Positions 34,504 to 44,127 of a DNA stretch of 64,000 bases are shown piece after piece. A program made the translations under genes and the position numbers. The notes under the pieces are model-generated. The model was not told the DNA's origin and did not search any database. It saw only the letters and a list, made by a program, of their open reading frames with translations. Position 1 is the stretch's first letter; each line of letters begins with the position of its first letter. The DNA comes from UMGS1901 sp934122115 (GTDB lineage Bacteria; Bacillota; Clostridia; TANB77; CAG-508), in assembly GCA_934122115.1 (NCBI GenBank), contig CAKOVU010000006.1, positions 5,369-69,368 of the forward strand. Reading direction: 5' to 3'.

Positions 34504-34810
34504 TGCGGTTGAAACAGTCCTAGGTTGTACGAATGTACTAAAAAATGCAGTTGGATTTGTTGGAGTAATAATAATAATATCAATATGTGTTGTGCCAATA
34601 ATAAAATTGCTTACTCTTATGGCGGTTTACTATATTGGAGCGGCGCTATGCGAACCGATAGCTGATGGAAAAATTGTAAAATTGTTAGAACAAATAGGAG
34701 GAACCTTTAAATTATTTTTAGGAATAATGGTAAGTGTGTCTGTAATGTTAATTATAGGAATAACTTTAGTTGTTAAAATTACTAATAGCAGCGTTATGCT
34801 TGCAAGTTAA
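34481..34810 (+). pseudogene. spoIIIAE: Stage III sporulation protein AE, 3' part (frameshifted)
   Basis: Open for 109 codons in the +2 frame relative to the 5' part. GDAVETVLGCTNVLKNAVGFVGVIIII and the following helices (KLLTLMAVYYIGAALCEPIADGKIVKLLEQIGG) are the conserved C-terminal third of SpoIIIAE. There is no SD for a separate start; the TTG at 34481 is only the first possible start in the frame. Reading both parts as one protein gives about 380 residues, close to normal. Confidence 0.9.
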
Positions 34811-34821
34811 AGAGGTGAAAT

Positions 34822-35424
34822 ATGATAAGCTGGCTTAATGGTTGGGTGCAAGAAATAATTGTAGCTGTAATAATTGCTACAATTATAGAAATGCTTCTTC
34901 CTCAAGGTGCAATAAAAAAGTATATAAAAGTAGTAATTGGTGTGTATATATTATTCACTATAATTTCTCCAATAATTAGCAAATTTAAGGGAGCAAATTA
35001 TTATGAGAATGTAATTTCAGAAACTTCAAAATATGCATTGGAAATAGAAAATAGCAATAACAGGGTAGCAAAAGAAATGGAAGACAGTAGTAGTAAAACA
35101 ATAAAAGATATTTTTACACAGAATTTAGAAGAAGATATTAAAAATAAATTAAAGGCCAAAGAATATAGAGTTACAAAATTAAGTGTAAAAGTAAAAGGAA
35201 ATGAGCAATATGATATAGAAAAAATTAATTTATCGGTATCTAAAATAAAAAAGGAAGACACTGAAAAAACAAATACAATTGAAATAGCTATAAATGAAGT
35301 AAATATAGACAATAGTACAACAGAAAATGTTAATGATGAGGTATCAGAAAAAGATAAAACAGAATTGAAAAAATATTTACAAGAGACATATGGGATAAAC
35401 TCAGAATCAATTATAATTGATTAA
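34822..35424 (+). CDS. spoIIIAF: Stage III sporulation protein AF
   Basis: 200 residues. Two N-terminal helices (WVQEIIVAVIIATIIEMLLP and YIKVVIGVYILFTIISPII) and a soluble domain ending LKKYLQETYGINSESIIID, as in SpoIIIAF. Starts 12 bp after the spoIIIAE stop with SD AGAGGTG. Confidence 0.92.
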   Translation: MISWLNGWVQEIIVAVIIATIIEMLLPQGAIKKYIKVVIGVYILFTIISPIISKFKGANYYENVISETSKYALEIENSNNRVAKEMEDSSSKTIKDIFTQNLEEDIKNKLKAKEYRVTKLSVKVKGNEQYDIEKINLSVSKIKKEDTEKTNTIEIAINEVNIDNSTTENVNDEVSEKDKTELKKYLQETYGINSESIIID

Positions 35425-35442
35425 TTTCATTGGAGGTAAACT

Positions 35443-36051
35443 ATGTTAAAAGAAAAAATATCCAAAATTAAGAGTAGTTTAATTAAATCAGATGGCTCAA
35501 ATAATAAGAAAACCATAGAGAATTTAGTAGTATTTATAATTATACTAATTGTTACAGTTGTTATGATTAATTATATATGGAATGGTAACGAAAAAGCAAA
35601 AACACAGGAGCAAAATTTAGTGGGAGCAAAAACATTAGCAACAGATACAGAAAAGAGTAAAGCGGATGATGATATGGAAAGCAAACTTGAAAACATTTTG
35701 AGTAAAATAAAAGGAGTAGGAGAAGTAAAAGTAGCGGTAATGTATTCTAAAACTAGCGAAATTGTACCAATGTATAATGAGGATTCTAGCGAGAAATTAA
35801 CAGAAGAAACAGACTCGAATGGAGGTAACCGAAAAGTTGAAGAAACTACTGTAAAGAAAGACATAATATATGAAGAAAATAGCGGAATAAAAAGCCCAAT
35901 AACGCAGAGCATTATAAGCCCAACAATTGAAGGTGCAATTATTACAGCTAAAGGAGCTGGCGATGCCCAAATAAAAGCTAATATTATACAGGCAGTGGAA
36001 GCGGCAACTGGCTTAGCAACACATAGAATACAGGTTTTTGAAATGAATTAA
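35443..36051 (+). CDS. spoIIIAG: Stage III sporulation protein AG
   Basis: 202 residues. One transmembrane helix (about 28-46), then a ring-building domain with LENILSKIKGVGEVKVAVMYSKTSE and the conserved C-terminal GAIITAKGAGDAQIKANIIQAVEAATGLATHRIQVFEM. SpoIIIAG forms a large ring in the intermembrane channel. SD GGAGGT precedes the ATG. Confidence 0.95.
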   Translation: MLKEKISKIKSSLIKSDGSNNKKTIENLVVFIIILIVTVVMINYIWNGNEKAKTQEQNLVGAKTLATDTEKSKADDDMESKLENILSKIKGVGEVKVAVMYSKTSEIVPMYNEDSSEKLTEETDSNGGNRKVEETTVKKDIIYEENSGIKSPITQSIISPTIEGAIITAKGAGDAQIKANIIQAVEAATGLATHRIQVFEMN

Positions 36052-36075
36052 AAATTATGAATGGAGATTTTGAAA

Positions 36076-36672
36076 ATGAAAAATGTAATAAAGAAAAATC
36101 AAGTGATAATTTTTACGATAGCTTTAATGCTAATAGTTGCAGGGTATATGAATTATACTTCAAATAACACAGATACACTAGAAGCTGCTAAATATATGGA
36201 TACAGAGAAATATGCAGAATTGGGAGATGCAAGGTTGGTAAGCAGTAATGTAGAAGAGGAAAATATAGTGCAAGAAGAAAATACCATAAAGGAAGAGAAT
36301 ACTGCAGAGGTAAGTTCGACTACTCAACAATATTTTTCACAGTCGAAATTGGATAGAGATACAATGTACTCACAAATGATAGAAGCATATCAAAAAATAC
36401 TAACAGACAATTCAATTTCAGAAGAGCAAAGAGGAATAGCAGTGCAAGAAATACAAAATATAAATAATAGAAAGAATTCAATTATGATTGCAGAAAATTT
36501 GATAAAAAACAAAGGTTTTGAAGATGTTTTAATATTTGTAAACGACAACAGCGTAAATGTAATAATAAAATCAGAAGATTTGAAACAAGAGCAAGTTGCG
36601 CAGATACAAAACATCATCCAAAGAGAACTTAAAGTTGAAATAAGTGATATACATATAAGCAATAAAAAATAG
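36076..36672 (+). CDS. spoIIIAH: Stage III sporulation protein AH
   Basis: 198 residues. KKNQVIIFTIALMLIVAGYMNYT is the N-terminal anchor; a charged linker and a C-terminal domain (GFEDVLIFVNDNSVNVIIKSEDLKQEQVAQIQNIIQRE) follow, as in SpoIIIAH, which binds forespore SpoIIQ. An in-frame ATG at 36061 lies inside the likely SD (TGGAGA), so 36076 is chosen, matching the family N-terminus. Last gene of the operon. Confidence 0.94.
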   Translation: MKNVIKKNQVIIFTIALMLIVAGYMNYTSNNTDTLEAAKYMDTEKYAELGDARLVSSNVEEENIVQEENTIKEENTAEVSSTTQQYFSQSKLDRDTMYSQMIEAYQKILTDNSISEEQRGIAVQEIQNINNRKNSIMIAENLIKNKGFEDVLIFVNDNSVNVIIKSEDLKQEQVAQIQNIIQRELKVEISDIHISNKK

Positions 36673-36690
36673 GCAATACCATATTGCCTA
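36670..36690 (-). terminator. Terminator of rnhA between convergent spoIIIAH and rnhA
   Basis: 8-bp stem TAGGCAAT / ATTGCCTA with a 5-nt loop, containing the spoIIIAH stop codon. On the minus strand it is followed by TTTTTTATT, so it serves rnhA best. Confidence 0.7.
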
Positions 36691-37122
36691 AAACTTGTCT
36701 CGTTCCATTCTAGCTAATTCATCACATCTATTATTAAATTCATTATCTGCATGCCCTTTTACCTTGTGGAATGTGACGTCGTGCACTTTGGTTAAAGAAT
36801 ATAATTCTTGCCAAAGTTCTTTATTCTTTACAGGCTCATTACTAGCAGTTTTCCAGTTTTTCTTAATCCAACCATAAATCCACTTTTGTAAAAAAGCATT
36901 TACTACATAAGCACTATCACTATAAAGGTCCACTTTACAAGGTCTTTTAAGCAATTTTAGTGCTTCAATTACAGCGGTTAATTCCATAATGTTATTTGTT
37001 GTATCTGGGGAGCCGCCAGAAATTTCTTTTTTATTATCATTAATCATTAAAATAGATCCCCATCCTCCAGGACCAGGATTGCCAGAACATGCACCATCTG
37101 TGTAAATTGTTACTTCTTCCAT
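36688..37122 (-). CDS. rnhA: Ribonuclease HI
   Basis: 144 residues. Cleaves the RNA strand of RNA-DNA hybrids. All catalytic acids are present: Asp in IYTDGACSGNPGPGGWG, Glu in NIMELTAVIEAL, Asp in LYSDSAYVV and Asp in GHADNEFNNRCDELAR. The start at 37122 is chosen because TAGGAGA lies 8 nt upstream and the family begins here; an upstream in-frame ATG adds 11 unlikely residues. Confidence 0.95.
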   Translation of the reverse strand: MEEVTIYTDGACSGNPGPGGWGSILMINDNKKEISGGSPDTTNNIMELTAVIEALKLLKRPCKVDLYSDSAYVVNAFLQKWIYGWIKKNWKTASNEPVKNKELWQELYSLTKVHDVTFHKVKGHADNEFNNRCDELARMERDKF

Positions 37123-37215
37123 ATAAAAATCTCCTATAAATTGTAAATTAATCATTTTTATGATATTATAGCAATAAATAAATATAAAAGCAAATGTAAG
37201 GGAGGGATTTTGTTA

Positions 37216-38457
37216 GTGAGAAAAGTTTTGGGAATAGTAGCAGAATATAATCCTTTTCATAATGGACATTTCTATCATATGCAAGAGTCTAAAAAAATTA
37301 CTGAAGCTGATTCTTGCATATGTGTTATATCTGGTAATTTTACGCAAAGAGGAGAACCATCTATTGTAAATAAATGGGCTAAAACATATATGGCGCTTTG
37401 TTGCGGAGCGGATTTGGTAATAGAATTACCAACGATATATAGCATATCAAGCGCTGAAAATTTTGCTAGTGGAGCTATAAAAATATTTGATAGCTTAAAG
37501 ATAGTTACAGACATATCGTTTGGAGCAGAATGCAATGATTTAGCAACATTAAATAATATTGCAAATGTTTTTTATTCAGAGCCTGCAAATTATAAAACAA
37601 TACTAAATCATGAATTAAAAAGAGGTTTATCGTATCCAATGGCAAGGGAGAATGCAGTATTAATGTATTTAAACGATATAAAACGATATGCAAATGTTTT
37701 ATCAAATTCAAATAATATTCTTGCGATAGAGTATTTAAAAGCATTAAAACAGCAAAAGAGCATGATACAACCTAATATAGTGCCAAGAAAAAATGTGTAC
37801 TATAACGATCAAAAGATAGTAGACGATTTTGCAAGTGCTACGGCAATAAGAAAATTGATGTTAAACAGAGAATATGCAGAAGTAAGAAAGGTAGTTCCAC
37901 GAAGTACGTATCAAATAATTGGCGAAGAATACAAAAAGAACCACATAATATTAGGTATAAAAAAGTACGAAAAAGAGATAATATATGCTTTAAGAGTGAT
38001 GCCAATAGAAGAAATACAGAATTTACCTGATGTAAACGAGGGACTAGAGTTTGCAATCAAAAAGGCGGCTTCTGAAACAAATGATATTGAAGAATTAATT
38101 GAAAAAGTTAAATCAAAAAGATATACACAAACACGAATACAAAGGATATTGGTGTATGTGTTGTTAGGAATAACTAAAAAAGATATGGAAGATTCTAAAA
38201 AAATGGTACCATATGTTAGAGTACTAGGATTTAATAGCAGGGGGAAAATTTTAATATCGGAAATTATGAATCAAAATCCAAAATTAAATATGATAACATC
38301 TGTTGGAAAATACGTGAATAAAAAAATGCCTAAAAATAAGCAATTAACAAGAATGTTAGATTTGGACATAAATGCTACAAATATATATACTTTAGGATAT
38401 GGTGGAGAGTCAAAAGCAAACTTAGATTATACACAAAATATGATTATAATTAAATAA
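37216..38457 (+). CDS. tmcAL: tRNA(Met) cytidine acetate ligase
   Basis: 413 residues (YlbM family). Makes N4-acetylcytidine at the wobble base of elongator tRNA-Met using acetate and ATP. Seen: GIVAEYNPFHNGHFYHM (HIGH-type nucleotide-binding motif), VISGNFTQRGEPSIVNKWAKT, and SATAIRKLM near the middle. The GTG at 37216 is favoured because GGAGGG ends 9 nt upstream; a TTG six bases earlier is too close to the SD. Confidence 0.93.
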   Translation: MRKVLGIVAEYNPFHNGHFYHMQESKKITEADSCICVISGNFTQRGEPSIVNKWAKTYMALCCGADLVIELPTIYSISSAENFASGAIKIFDSLKIVTDISFGAECNDLATLNNIANVFYSEPANYKTILNHELKRGLSYPMARENAVLMYLNDIKRYANVLSNSNNILAIEYLKALKQQKSMIQPNIVPRKNVYYNDQKIVDDFASATAIRKLMLNREYAEVRKVVPRSTYQIIGEEYKKNHIILGIKKYEKEIIYALRVMPIEEIQNLPDVNEGLEFAIKKAASETNDIEELIEKVKSKRYTQTRIQRILVYVLLGITKKDMEDSKKMVPYVRVLGFNSRGKILISEIMNQNPKLNMITSVGKYVNKKMPKNKQLTRMLDLDINATNIYTLGYGGESKANLDYTQNMIIIK

Positions 38458-38569
38458 ATATTTCAGTTATATTACAATACAATTACATTTTGCCAAAAAC
38501 GTTGAAAATAGAAGCTATATAGAATATAATTCATTTGTACAATAAGATAAACTATCCATGGAGGAAAAT

Positions 38570-39115
38570 ATGGGAAACGAAACTTTTGCGGATTACATAT
38601 TGTCAGAAAAAAATTGGATAAAGAAAATGGAAATAATGTATTATTTATCGAAAAGAGAGCCAATATTTTTTGATAATTCTGTTGTGTTTAAAACAGAACT
38701 TTTAAAATTGTTTTTGGATAATACCAATTTAGGATTTGATAACAACATGCTAATAACTGCGTGCTTATTATGCAACTGCAAAAAAGTGGATAATTTTACT
38801 GATATAAATAGAATAAGAACATATGCAAAAGAAGGGGCAGAATATTTATCAACTTTGGGGTTTGATAAAAAGTTCTGCAGAATATGTGAACAAATAAATA
38901 GATATTCTGGAAGTGAACCAAGAGAACCAGAAGCCGACATATTAGAACTTATAGATCAATTTGGAGGAATGCTTTTAAATAGACCAGAAAGAGTTGGATT
39001 CAAAGTGGATGAAGCATTAGTATTATTAGAATTCAGAAACTTAAAAGACAAGGAAAATAAATATTTGGAAGTATTTAAAGAATTTGTAAATAGAATGGAG
39101 GCTATAAAGGTATGA
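38570..39115 (+). CDS. Conserved helical protein of unknown function
   Basis: 181 residues, all-helical, no membrane segment. Distinctive stretches are TACLLCNCKKVDN (several Cys), FDKKFCRICEQINRYSGSEPREPEADILELIDQFGGMLLNRPER and a charged C-terminus. The pattern of a buried helix followed by RxPExxILELxDQFGGML suggests an HD-like helical fold, but no metal ligands are assigned. The ATG at 38558 lies within the SD GGAGG; 38570 is used. It overlaps the next gene as ATGA. Confidence 0.7.
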   Translation: MGNETFADYILSEKNWIKKMEIMYYLSKREPIFFDNSVVFKTELLKLFLDNTNLGFDNNMLITACLLCNCKKVDNFTDINRIRTYAKEGAEYLSTLGFDKKFCRICEQINRYSGSEPREPEADILELIDQFGGMLLNRPERVGFKVDEALVLLEFRNLKDKENKYLEVFKEFVNRMEAIKV

Positions 39116-39393
39116 TAAATGGTGTGGATTCAGTAATTGAAGTTATGCAAAAAACGGCAAATGAATATATAGATCAAGAACCATCAAAATATATTAATAA
39201 AGTGACAAATTCTTATCGTGACCTATTAGAAGCAGTGGTAAAAGGAAGAACAAATAGTAACGATTTAACATATGGAGAAAAGAACGGCCATAAAGTTGTT
39301 CCATCATTAAATAAAAATAAAGAGCCAAAGAATATTGATGAAAGTGCATTCTTTAATGGTGGGATTACAAGTTTTGATGATATGAGCAAATAA
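39112..39393 (+). CDS. Small conserved protein of unknown function
   Basis: 93 residues, soluble, helical N-terminal half and a loop-rich C-terminal half ending ITSFDDMSK. It overlaps the preceding stop by four bases (ATGA) with SD-like AAAGG, so the two are translationally coupled. No family recognised. Confidence 0.65.
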   Translation: MINGVDSVIEVMQKTANEYIDQEPSKYINKVTNSYRDLLEAVVKGRTNSNDLTYGEKNGHKVVPSLNKNKEPKNIDESAFFNGGITSFDDMSK

Positions 39394-39410
39394 CAAACAA
39401 AAGAAAAATT

Positions 39411-39433
39411 GAGGATTTAGAATCCTCTTTTTA
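39411..39433 (+). terminator. Terminator after 39112-39393
   Basis: 7-bp stem GAGGATT / AATCCTC with a 3-nt loop, extended by A/T pairs, and followed by a T-run. Confidence 0.8.
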
Positions 39434-39460
39434 TTATGTAATAATTAGAAGGAGTATGAT

Positions 39461-40654
39461 ATGGAAGAGATATTTGCAGATTTACATGTACATATAGGAA
39501 GAAGTGAGAGTGGAAAACCAATAAAAATAACAGCTGCTAGAAGCTTAAATTTTGCTAATATAGCAAAAGAATGCGCTGATAGAAAAGGAATAAATGTTGT
39601 AGGAATTATTGATTGTGCTTCTCCATATGTAATAGAAGATATAGAAAATTTTTTAAAAACAGGTGAAGCTTATGAAATAGAAGATGGAGGAATAATATAC
39701 AAGGATAAAGTTTGTATATTACTTGGCAGCGAAGTTGAAACCTCAGAAGTAGGCAGAAATGGAAAAGCGGGAGCTGCACATAATGTGTGCTTTTTCCCAC
39801 ATTTATCAGATATTAAAGGCTTTTCACAAGAGATGAGCACACATATAAAAAATATAACATTAAGCACTCAAAGGTCAAATGTTTCAGGTTATGAATTAAT
39901 TGATATAGTTGAAAAGTACAATGGAATATTAATTCCAGCCCATTGTTTTACGCCGTTTAAAAGTTATTATGGAAATTGTACTGATAGATTACAAAATATT
40001 TTTAAAGAGAAATACAACAAGATTTTTGCAATAGAATTAGGTCTTAGTGCAGATACATATTTAGCTGATATGATATCAGAATTGCAAGATAAAACTTTTG
40101 TTACCAATTCTGATGCACATTCATTACCTAAGATAGCAAGAGAATATAATAAGATGTTGGTTAATGATATAAGTTTTAAAGAAATTGTAAAGGCTTTAAA
40201 AGGGGAAGACGGAAGAAAAGTATTGTGTAATTATGGTTTAGACCCAAAACTTGGAAAATATCATAGAACTTTTTGTGATAATTGTAATCAAGTAATAGAA
40301 ACGAAAGAACCAGTTATCGCTTGCCCACATTGTGGAAGCAGTAAGGTTACTTTTGGAGTGTTCGATAGGATTGATTTAATAAAAGACAAGGAAAAAAGCG
40401 AAAGCCCTAAAAATAGACCAGAGTATGTATACCAAGTGCCACTTACGTTTATTCCAGGGCTTGGAGCAAAAACAGTTGATAAATTATTAAGCAAATTTGG
40501 AACAGAAATGACTGTATTACACAAATTATCAGAAGATGATTTAGAAGCTGTAGTTGGAGAAAAAATAGCTAAAGAAATAGTAATGGCAAGAGAAGGAAGA
40601 ATGAAGATACAAGCAGGCGGTGGAGGAATTTACGGAAAAGTAAGTGCTGAATAG
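39461..40654 (+). CDS. Endonuclease Q-like PHP-domain protein
   Basis: 397 residues. EndoQ nicks DNA 5' of deaminated bases (uracil, hypoxanthine) and abasic sites. The N-terminal PHP domain has DLHVHIGRS and later metal ligands in AHCFTPF and TNSDAHSLPK. A zinc finger follows at about residues 272-294 (CDNCNQV...CPHCGS), and the C-terminus has a helix-hairpin-helix (FIPGLGAKTVDKLLSKFG). This domain order is that of bacterial EndoQ. SD AAGGAGT precedes the ATG. Confidence 0.85.
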   Translation: MEEIFADLHVHIGRSESGKPIKITAARSLNFANIAKECADRKGINVVGIIDCASPYVIEDIENFLKTGEAYEIEDGGIIYKDKVCILLGSEVETSEVGRNGKAGAAHNVCFFPHLSDIKGFSQEMSTHIKNITLSTQRSNVSGYELIDIVEKYNGILIPAHCFTPFKSYYGNCTDRLQNIFKEKYNKIFAIELGLSADTYLADMISELQDKTFVTNSDAHSLPKIAREYNKMLVNDISFKEIVKALKGEDGRKVLCNYGLDPKLGKYHRTFCDNCNQVIETKEPVIACPHCGSSKVTFGVFDRIDLIKDKEKSESPKNRPEYVYQVPLTFIPGLGAKTVDKLLSKFGTEMTVLHKLSEDDLEAVVGEKIAKEIVMAREGRMKIQAGGGGIYGKVSAE

Positions 40655-40731
40655 ATAATAAAATACAGTTCTAAATTCTGTGTTATTGAATAGTAATTAT
40701 GTATAGATTTTCGATAGCATAGGAGGAAGAA

Positions 40732-41376
40732 ATGAAAAGAACGCCGAGACAAAAAAGCATGCTAAAAAATATGATATTAGGCTATATAAATGAAAATATA
40801 AAAATATATGCAATTGTTACATTAATGTTTTTGATAGGATGGGTAATTGGCATAATATTTGTAAATAATAGCCAAGAAGTTCAGCAAGAGCAAATAAATG
40901 GATATATAAATACATTTATACAAGGGATAAAATCTGATGCTGAAATTTCAAAGCCAGAGATATTAAAAAATTCAATACTCAGTAATTTAGGAATAACATT
41001 GGTTTTGTGGTTCTTAGGTTCTACTGTTATAGGGATGCCGTTAATATATATTGTAATTTTATATAAAGGTTATAGCATTGGTTGCACAATTTCAGCCATT
41101 GTAGCAAGCTTGGGAGCTGGAAAGGGAATTGTATTTATACTGTCAACAATGCTATTACAATCAATAATATATATACCATGCTTATTGTCGCTTGCTGTGA
41201 GTGGCATAAAGCTTTATAAGCAAATAATGGAAGATAGAAGAACGGAAAATATAAAAATACAAATTTTAAGACATTCAATATTTTGCATATTTATCTTTTT
41301 AATGCTTATAATAGCAGCTTTGATAGAAACATATATATCAACAAATATTGCACAAAAATTAATTAAATTTTGCTAA
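40732..41376 (+). CDS. spoIIM: Stage II sporulation protein M
   Basis: 214 residues, five to six membrane helices. SpoIIM, with SpoIID and SpoIIP, thins septal peptidoglycan and drives engulfment. Conserved stretches are GWVIGIIFVNN, NLGITLVLWFLGSTVIGMPLIYIVILYKGYSIG and STMLLQSIIYIPCLLSLAVSGIKLY. SD TAGGAGGA precedes the ATG. Usually sigma-E dependent in the mother cell. Confidence 0.9.
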   Translation: MKRTPRQKSMLKNMILGYINENIKIYAIVTLMFLIGWVIGIIFVNNSQEVQQEQINGYINTFIQGIKSDAEISKPEILKNSILSNLGITLVLWFLGSTVIGMPLIYIVILYKGYSIGCTISAIVASLGAGKGIVFILSTMLLQSIIYIPCLLSLAVSGIKLYKQIMEDRRTENIKIQILRHSIFCIFIFLMLIIAALIETYISTNIAQKLIKFC

Positions 41377-41530
41377 TGTTTCATTTTCAAAAACTGAAAA
41401 GTACAAAAAGAAAAAAATGTAGAAAATTGGGTAAATCTATTTACAATTAGCAAATATTTTGATATAACAATATAAGTTATTAGGTTATGTAAAGCATTAT
41501 TAATAATAATATAAGAATAGAGGGGCTAAC

Positions 41531-42412
41531 ATGGAAAAACAAATAAAACTTTTTTTGGAATTTCTTAAACAAGACAAAAAATTGTCAGATAATACACTTC
41601 AATCATACAAAAGAGACATAGAACAATTTGAAAAATACCTAGATAGCAAAAAATTAAATTACAGCAAAATAACTGAAGACGATATAAAAGAATATATGGA
41701 ATACCTAAAAGAAGAAAATAAGAAAAAGTCTACAATTTCTAGAAATTTAGCCACAATAAGATCTTTCTATCAATTTTCAATTAGAAATAAAAGAGTAAAA
41801 AAGGACCCTACAAAAAGCATAGAGTCTCCTAAAATAGATAAAAGAGTTCCAAGCATTTTAACTTCTCAAGAAGTAGAATTGCTACTAGAACAACCGAAAG
41901 ATGTTGATTTAAAAGGAACTAGGGATAAGGCAATGTTAGAATTTGCCTATGCAACAGGAATGAGAGTTACAGAGATAATTTCATTAAATTTAAGCGATCT
42001 TAATTTAGATGATGGATATGTTGTTTGCAGAAACAAAAATAAAGTAAGAAATATACCTTTAGGCTCAATGTCAATAAAAGCTTTAAGGGAATATATCGAT
42101 GAAGCAAGAGCATATTTAATAAAAGATGAAGATGAGGAAGCTTTATTCGTTAATGTAAATGGAAACAGATTAACTCGCCAAGGATTTTGGAAAATAGTTA
42201 AATATTATAAAGAACAAGCACATATAACAAAAGATATAACTCCTCATGTATTAAGGCATTCATTTGCAACACACTTATTACAAAATGGGGCAGATTTGAA
42301 AGCAATTCAAACCATGCTAGGGCATTCAGATATTTCTTCAACTCAAGTATATATGCAATTCCAAGATGTTGGAATAAAAAATGCATACAAAAAAGCTCAT
42401 CCAAGAGCATAA
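41531..42412 (+). CDS. xerD: XerD-type site-specific tyrosine recombinase
   Basis: 293 residues. With XerC it resolves chromosome dimers at dif. The N-terminal SAM-like domain (FLEFLKQDKKLSDNTLQSYKRDIEQF) precedes the catalytic domain: Arg in TGMRVTEIISL, the Lys turn in CRNKNKVRNIP, HVLRHSFATHLLQNGADLKAIQTMLGHSDISSTQVY with the His, Arg and Tyr nucleophile. Length is canonical. SD GAGGGGC precedes the ATG. A second, more divergent recombinase lies at 62481. Confidence 0.92.
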   Translation: MEKQIKLFLEFLKQDKKLSDNTLQSYKRDIEQFEKYLDSKKLNYSKITEDDIKEYMEYLKEENKKKSTISRNLATIRSFYQFSIRNKRVKKDPTKSIESPKIDKRVPSILTSQEVELLLEQPKDVDLKGTRDKAMLEFAYATGMRVTEIISLNLSDLNLDDGYVVCRNKNKVRNIPLGSMSIKALREYIDEARAYLIKDEDEEALFVNVNGNRLTRQGFWKIVKYYKEQAHITKDITPHVLRHSFATHLLQNGADLKAIQTMLGHSDISSTQVYMQFQDVGIKNAYKKAHPRA

Positions 42413-42421
42413 AAATTTCAA

Positions 42422-42456
42422 ACTAGAAATGGTAAATGCTTTTTACCATTTCTAGT
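42422..42456. other. Perfect 15-bp inverted repeat after xerD
   Basis: ACTAGAAATGGTAAA (42422-42436) and its exact complement (42442-42456) around a 5-nt loop. There is no T-run on either side, so it is not a standard terminator; it may stabilise the xerD mRNA 3' end or bind a protein. Confidence 0.6.
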
Positions 42457-42501
42457 CTGAAAAGTAATTTTAAAATTAATTAAAAAAATTTAAAATATGT
42501 A

Positions 42502-42530
42502 TTGACAAATTAAAATACACACGTTATAAT
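42502..42530 (+). promoter_or_regulatory. Consensus sigma-A promoter for tRNA-Gly
   Basis: TTGACA at 42502-42507 and TATAAT at 42525-42530 with exactly 17 bp between, 18 bp before the mature tRNA 5' end. Full consensus, as expected for a stable RNA gene. Confidence 0.93.
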
Positions 42531-42548
42531 AATAAATGTCTTAAGAAT

Positions 42549-42622
<74 letters not shown>

Positions 42623-42628
42623 TATTAT

Positions 42629-42658
42629 GAATCCATATAAACATGGATTCTTTTTTTT
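42629..42658 (+). terminator. Terminator after tRNA-Gly
   Basis: 8-bp perfect stem GAATCCAT / ATGGATTC, 6-nt loop, then eight T residues. Confidence 0.95.
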
Positions 42659-42750
42659 GTTGCAAAATTTTTAAAAAAATATTGCATTTTTTATAAATTA
42701 ATATATATAATGAGTAATGAATAAATTACGTTTAAAGAGGAAGGGTTTAT

Positions 42751-44115
42751 ATGAGAAAATATTTTGGAACTGATGGAATTAGAAGAATAGCCAATAGTGA
42801 ATTAACTCCAGAGCTTGTATATAAGGTGGCAAAAGCTGGAGCATATGTATTGTCAAAACATTCAGATCATGTACCTACAATATTTATAGGAAGAGATACA
42901 AGAATATCTGGAACTTTAATAGAAGCAGCAATGACTGCAGGATTTTTAAGTTATGGTGCAAATGTAAAACAATTGGGAGTGATACCAACACCAGGAGTGG
43001 CGTATTTAACTAAAAGGTATAAAGCAGATGCGAGTGTAGTAATTTCTGCATCACACAATACATATGAATTTAACGGAATTAAATATTTTAGTAATAAAGG
43101 AATGAAGATTCCAGATGATTTAGAAGAAGAGATAGAAGAAATAATGGAATCTGGAAAGTTAGAAGAGCTAACAGCAGTTAATGAAAAAATTGGAGTGGCA
43201 GAGAATAGAGAAGATTTATTAGAAGAATACGTATATTTCTTTAGAAAAAACTTTGAAGAAGATTTAGAAAATATGAACAAAGAAAATTTTGTAGTTGCCG
43301 TAGATACCGCAAATGGAGCTACTTCTGCTGTAGCAGATAAAGTTTTTACAAAATTAGGTATAAATCACATTATAATAAACAATAAACCAAATGGAATAAA
43401 TATTAATGATAAATGTGGATCTACTCATTTAGAAGGATTACAAAAATTTGTTGTAGAGAATAAGTGCAATTTAGGAATTGCTTATGATGGCGATGGAGAT
43501 AGATGTTTAGCTGTCAATGAAAAAGGAGAAGTAATTGACGGAGATATAATAATGGCAATAATCTCAAATTATTTGAAGAGTAAAGGAAAATTAAGAAACA
43601 ATACTTTAGTAGCTACTGTAATGAGCAATTTAGGATTGAAAAAATATGCAGAAAAAAATGATATCAATTTTGTACAAACGAAAGTTGGAGATAGATATGT
43701 TTTGGAAGAAATGTTAGAAAATGATTATAATTTAGGAGGAGAACAGTCTGGTCATATTATAATGCTAGATTATAACCCTACTGGGGACGGTATTTTGACA
43801 TCTTTAATGTTAATTAAAATTATTTTAGAAAATCAATTGCCAGTGTCAAAATTATGTGATATAATCCAGATATATCCACAGGTACTTATTAATGCAAAAG
43901 TTGATGCAAATAAAAAGTACGATTATGATAAAGATGAGGAAATACAAAAAGAAATCCAAAAACTAGAAAAAGAGTTTTCAGGAAATGGTAGAGTACTTAT
44001 TAGACCTTCAGGAACAGAACCATTAGTTAGGGTAATGATAGAAGGTGAGGAGCAAGGTTATATTAAAGCTAAAGCAGAAACTTTAGCCAAATTAATAGAA
44101 CAAAAGTTAAAATAG
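42751..44115 (+). CDS. glmM: Phosphoglucosamine mutase
   Basis: 454 residues. Converts glucosamine 6-phosphate to glucosamine 1-phosphate for UDP-GlcNAc and cell-wall synthesis. Begins RKYFGTDGIRRIANSELTPE; the phosphoserine loop is VVISASHNTYEFNGIKYF, the metal loop AYDGDGDRCLAV, the sugar loop GGEQSGHIIM, and the C-terminal phosphate site RPSGTEPLVRVMIEG. All catalytic motifs are intact. SD AGAGGAAGG precedes the ATG. Confidence 0.96.
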   Translation: MRKYFGTDGIRRIANSELTPELVYKVAKAGAYVLSKHSDHVPTIFIGRDTRISGTLIEAAMTAGFLSYGANVKQLGVIPTPGVAYLTKRYKADASVVISASHNTYEFNGIKYFSNKGMKIPDDLEEEIEEIMESGKLEELTAVNEKIGVAENREDLLEEYVYFFRKNFEEDLENMNKENFVVAVDTANGATSAVADKVFTKLGINHIIINNKPNGININDKCGSTHLEGLQKFVVENKCNLGIAYDGDGDRCLAVNEKGEVIDGDIIMAIISNYLKSKGKLRNNTLVATVMSNLGLKKYAEKNDINFVQTKVGDRYVLEEMLENDYNLGGEQSGHIIMLDYNPTGDGILTSLMLIKIILENQLPVSKLCDIIQIYPQVLINAKVDANKKYDYDKDEEIQKEIQKLEKEFSGNGRVLIRPSGTEPLVRVMIEGEEQGYIKAKAETLAKLIEQKLK

Positions 44116-44127
44116 GAGGGAAAACAA

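Noticed and set aside
34026..34598. Minus-strand 190-codon open frame
   Set aside because: It lies antisense to spoIIIAE, has no ribosome-binding site and reads as the low-complexity shadow of a hydrophobic protein.
34481..34810. Two separate spoIIIAE-like genes
   Set aside because: The second frame has no ribosome-binding site and continues the conserved protein exactly where the first stops, so a frameshift is simpler.
42422..42456. Intrinsic terminator after xerD
   Set aside because: The stem is perfect (15 bp) but no T-run follows on either strand, so it is listed only as an inverted repeat.
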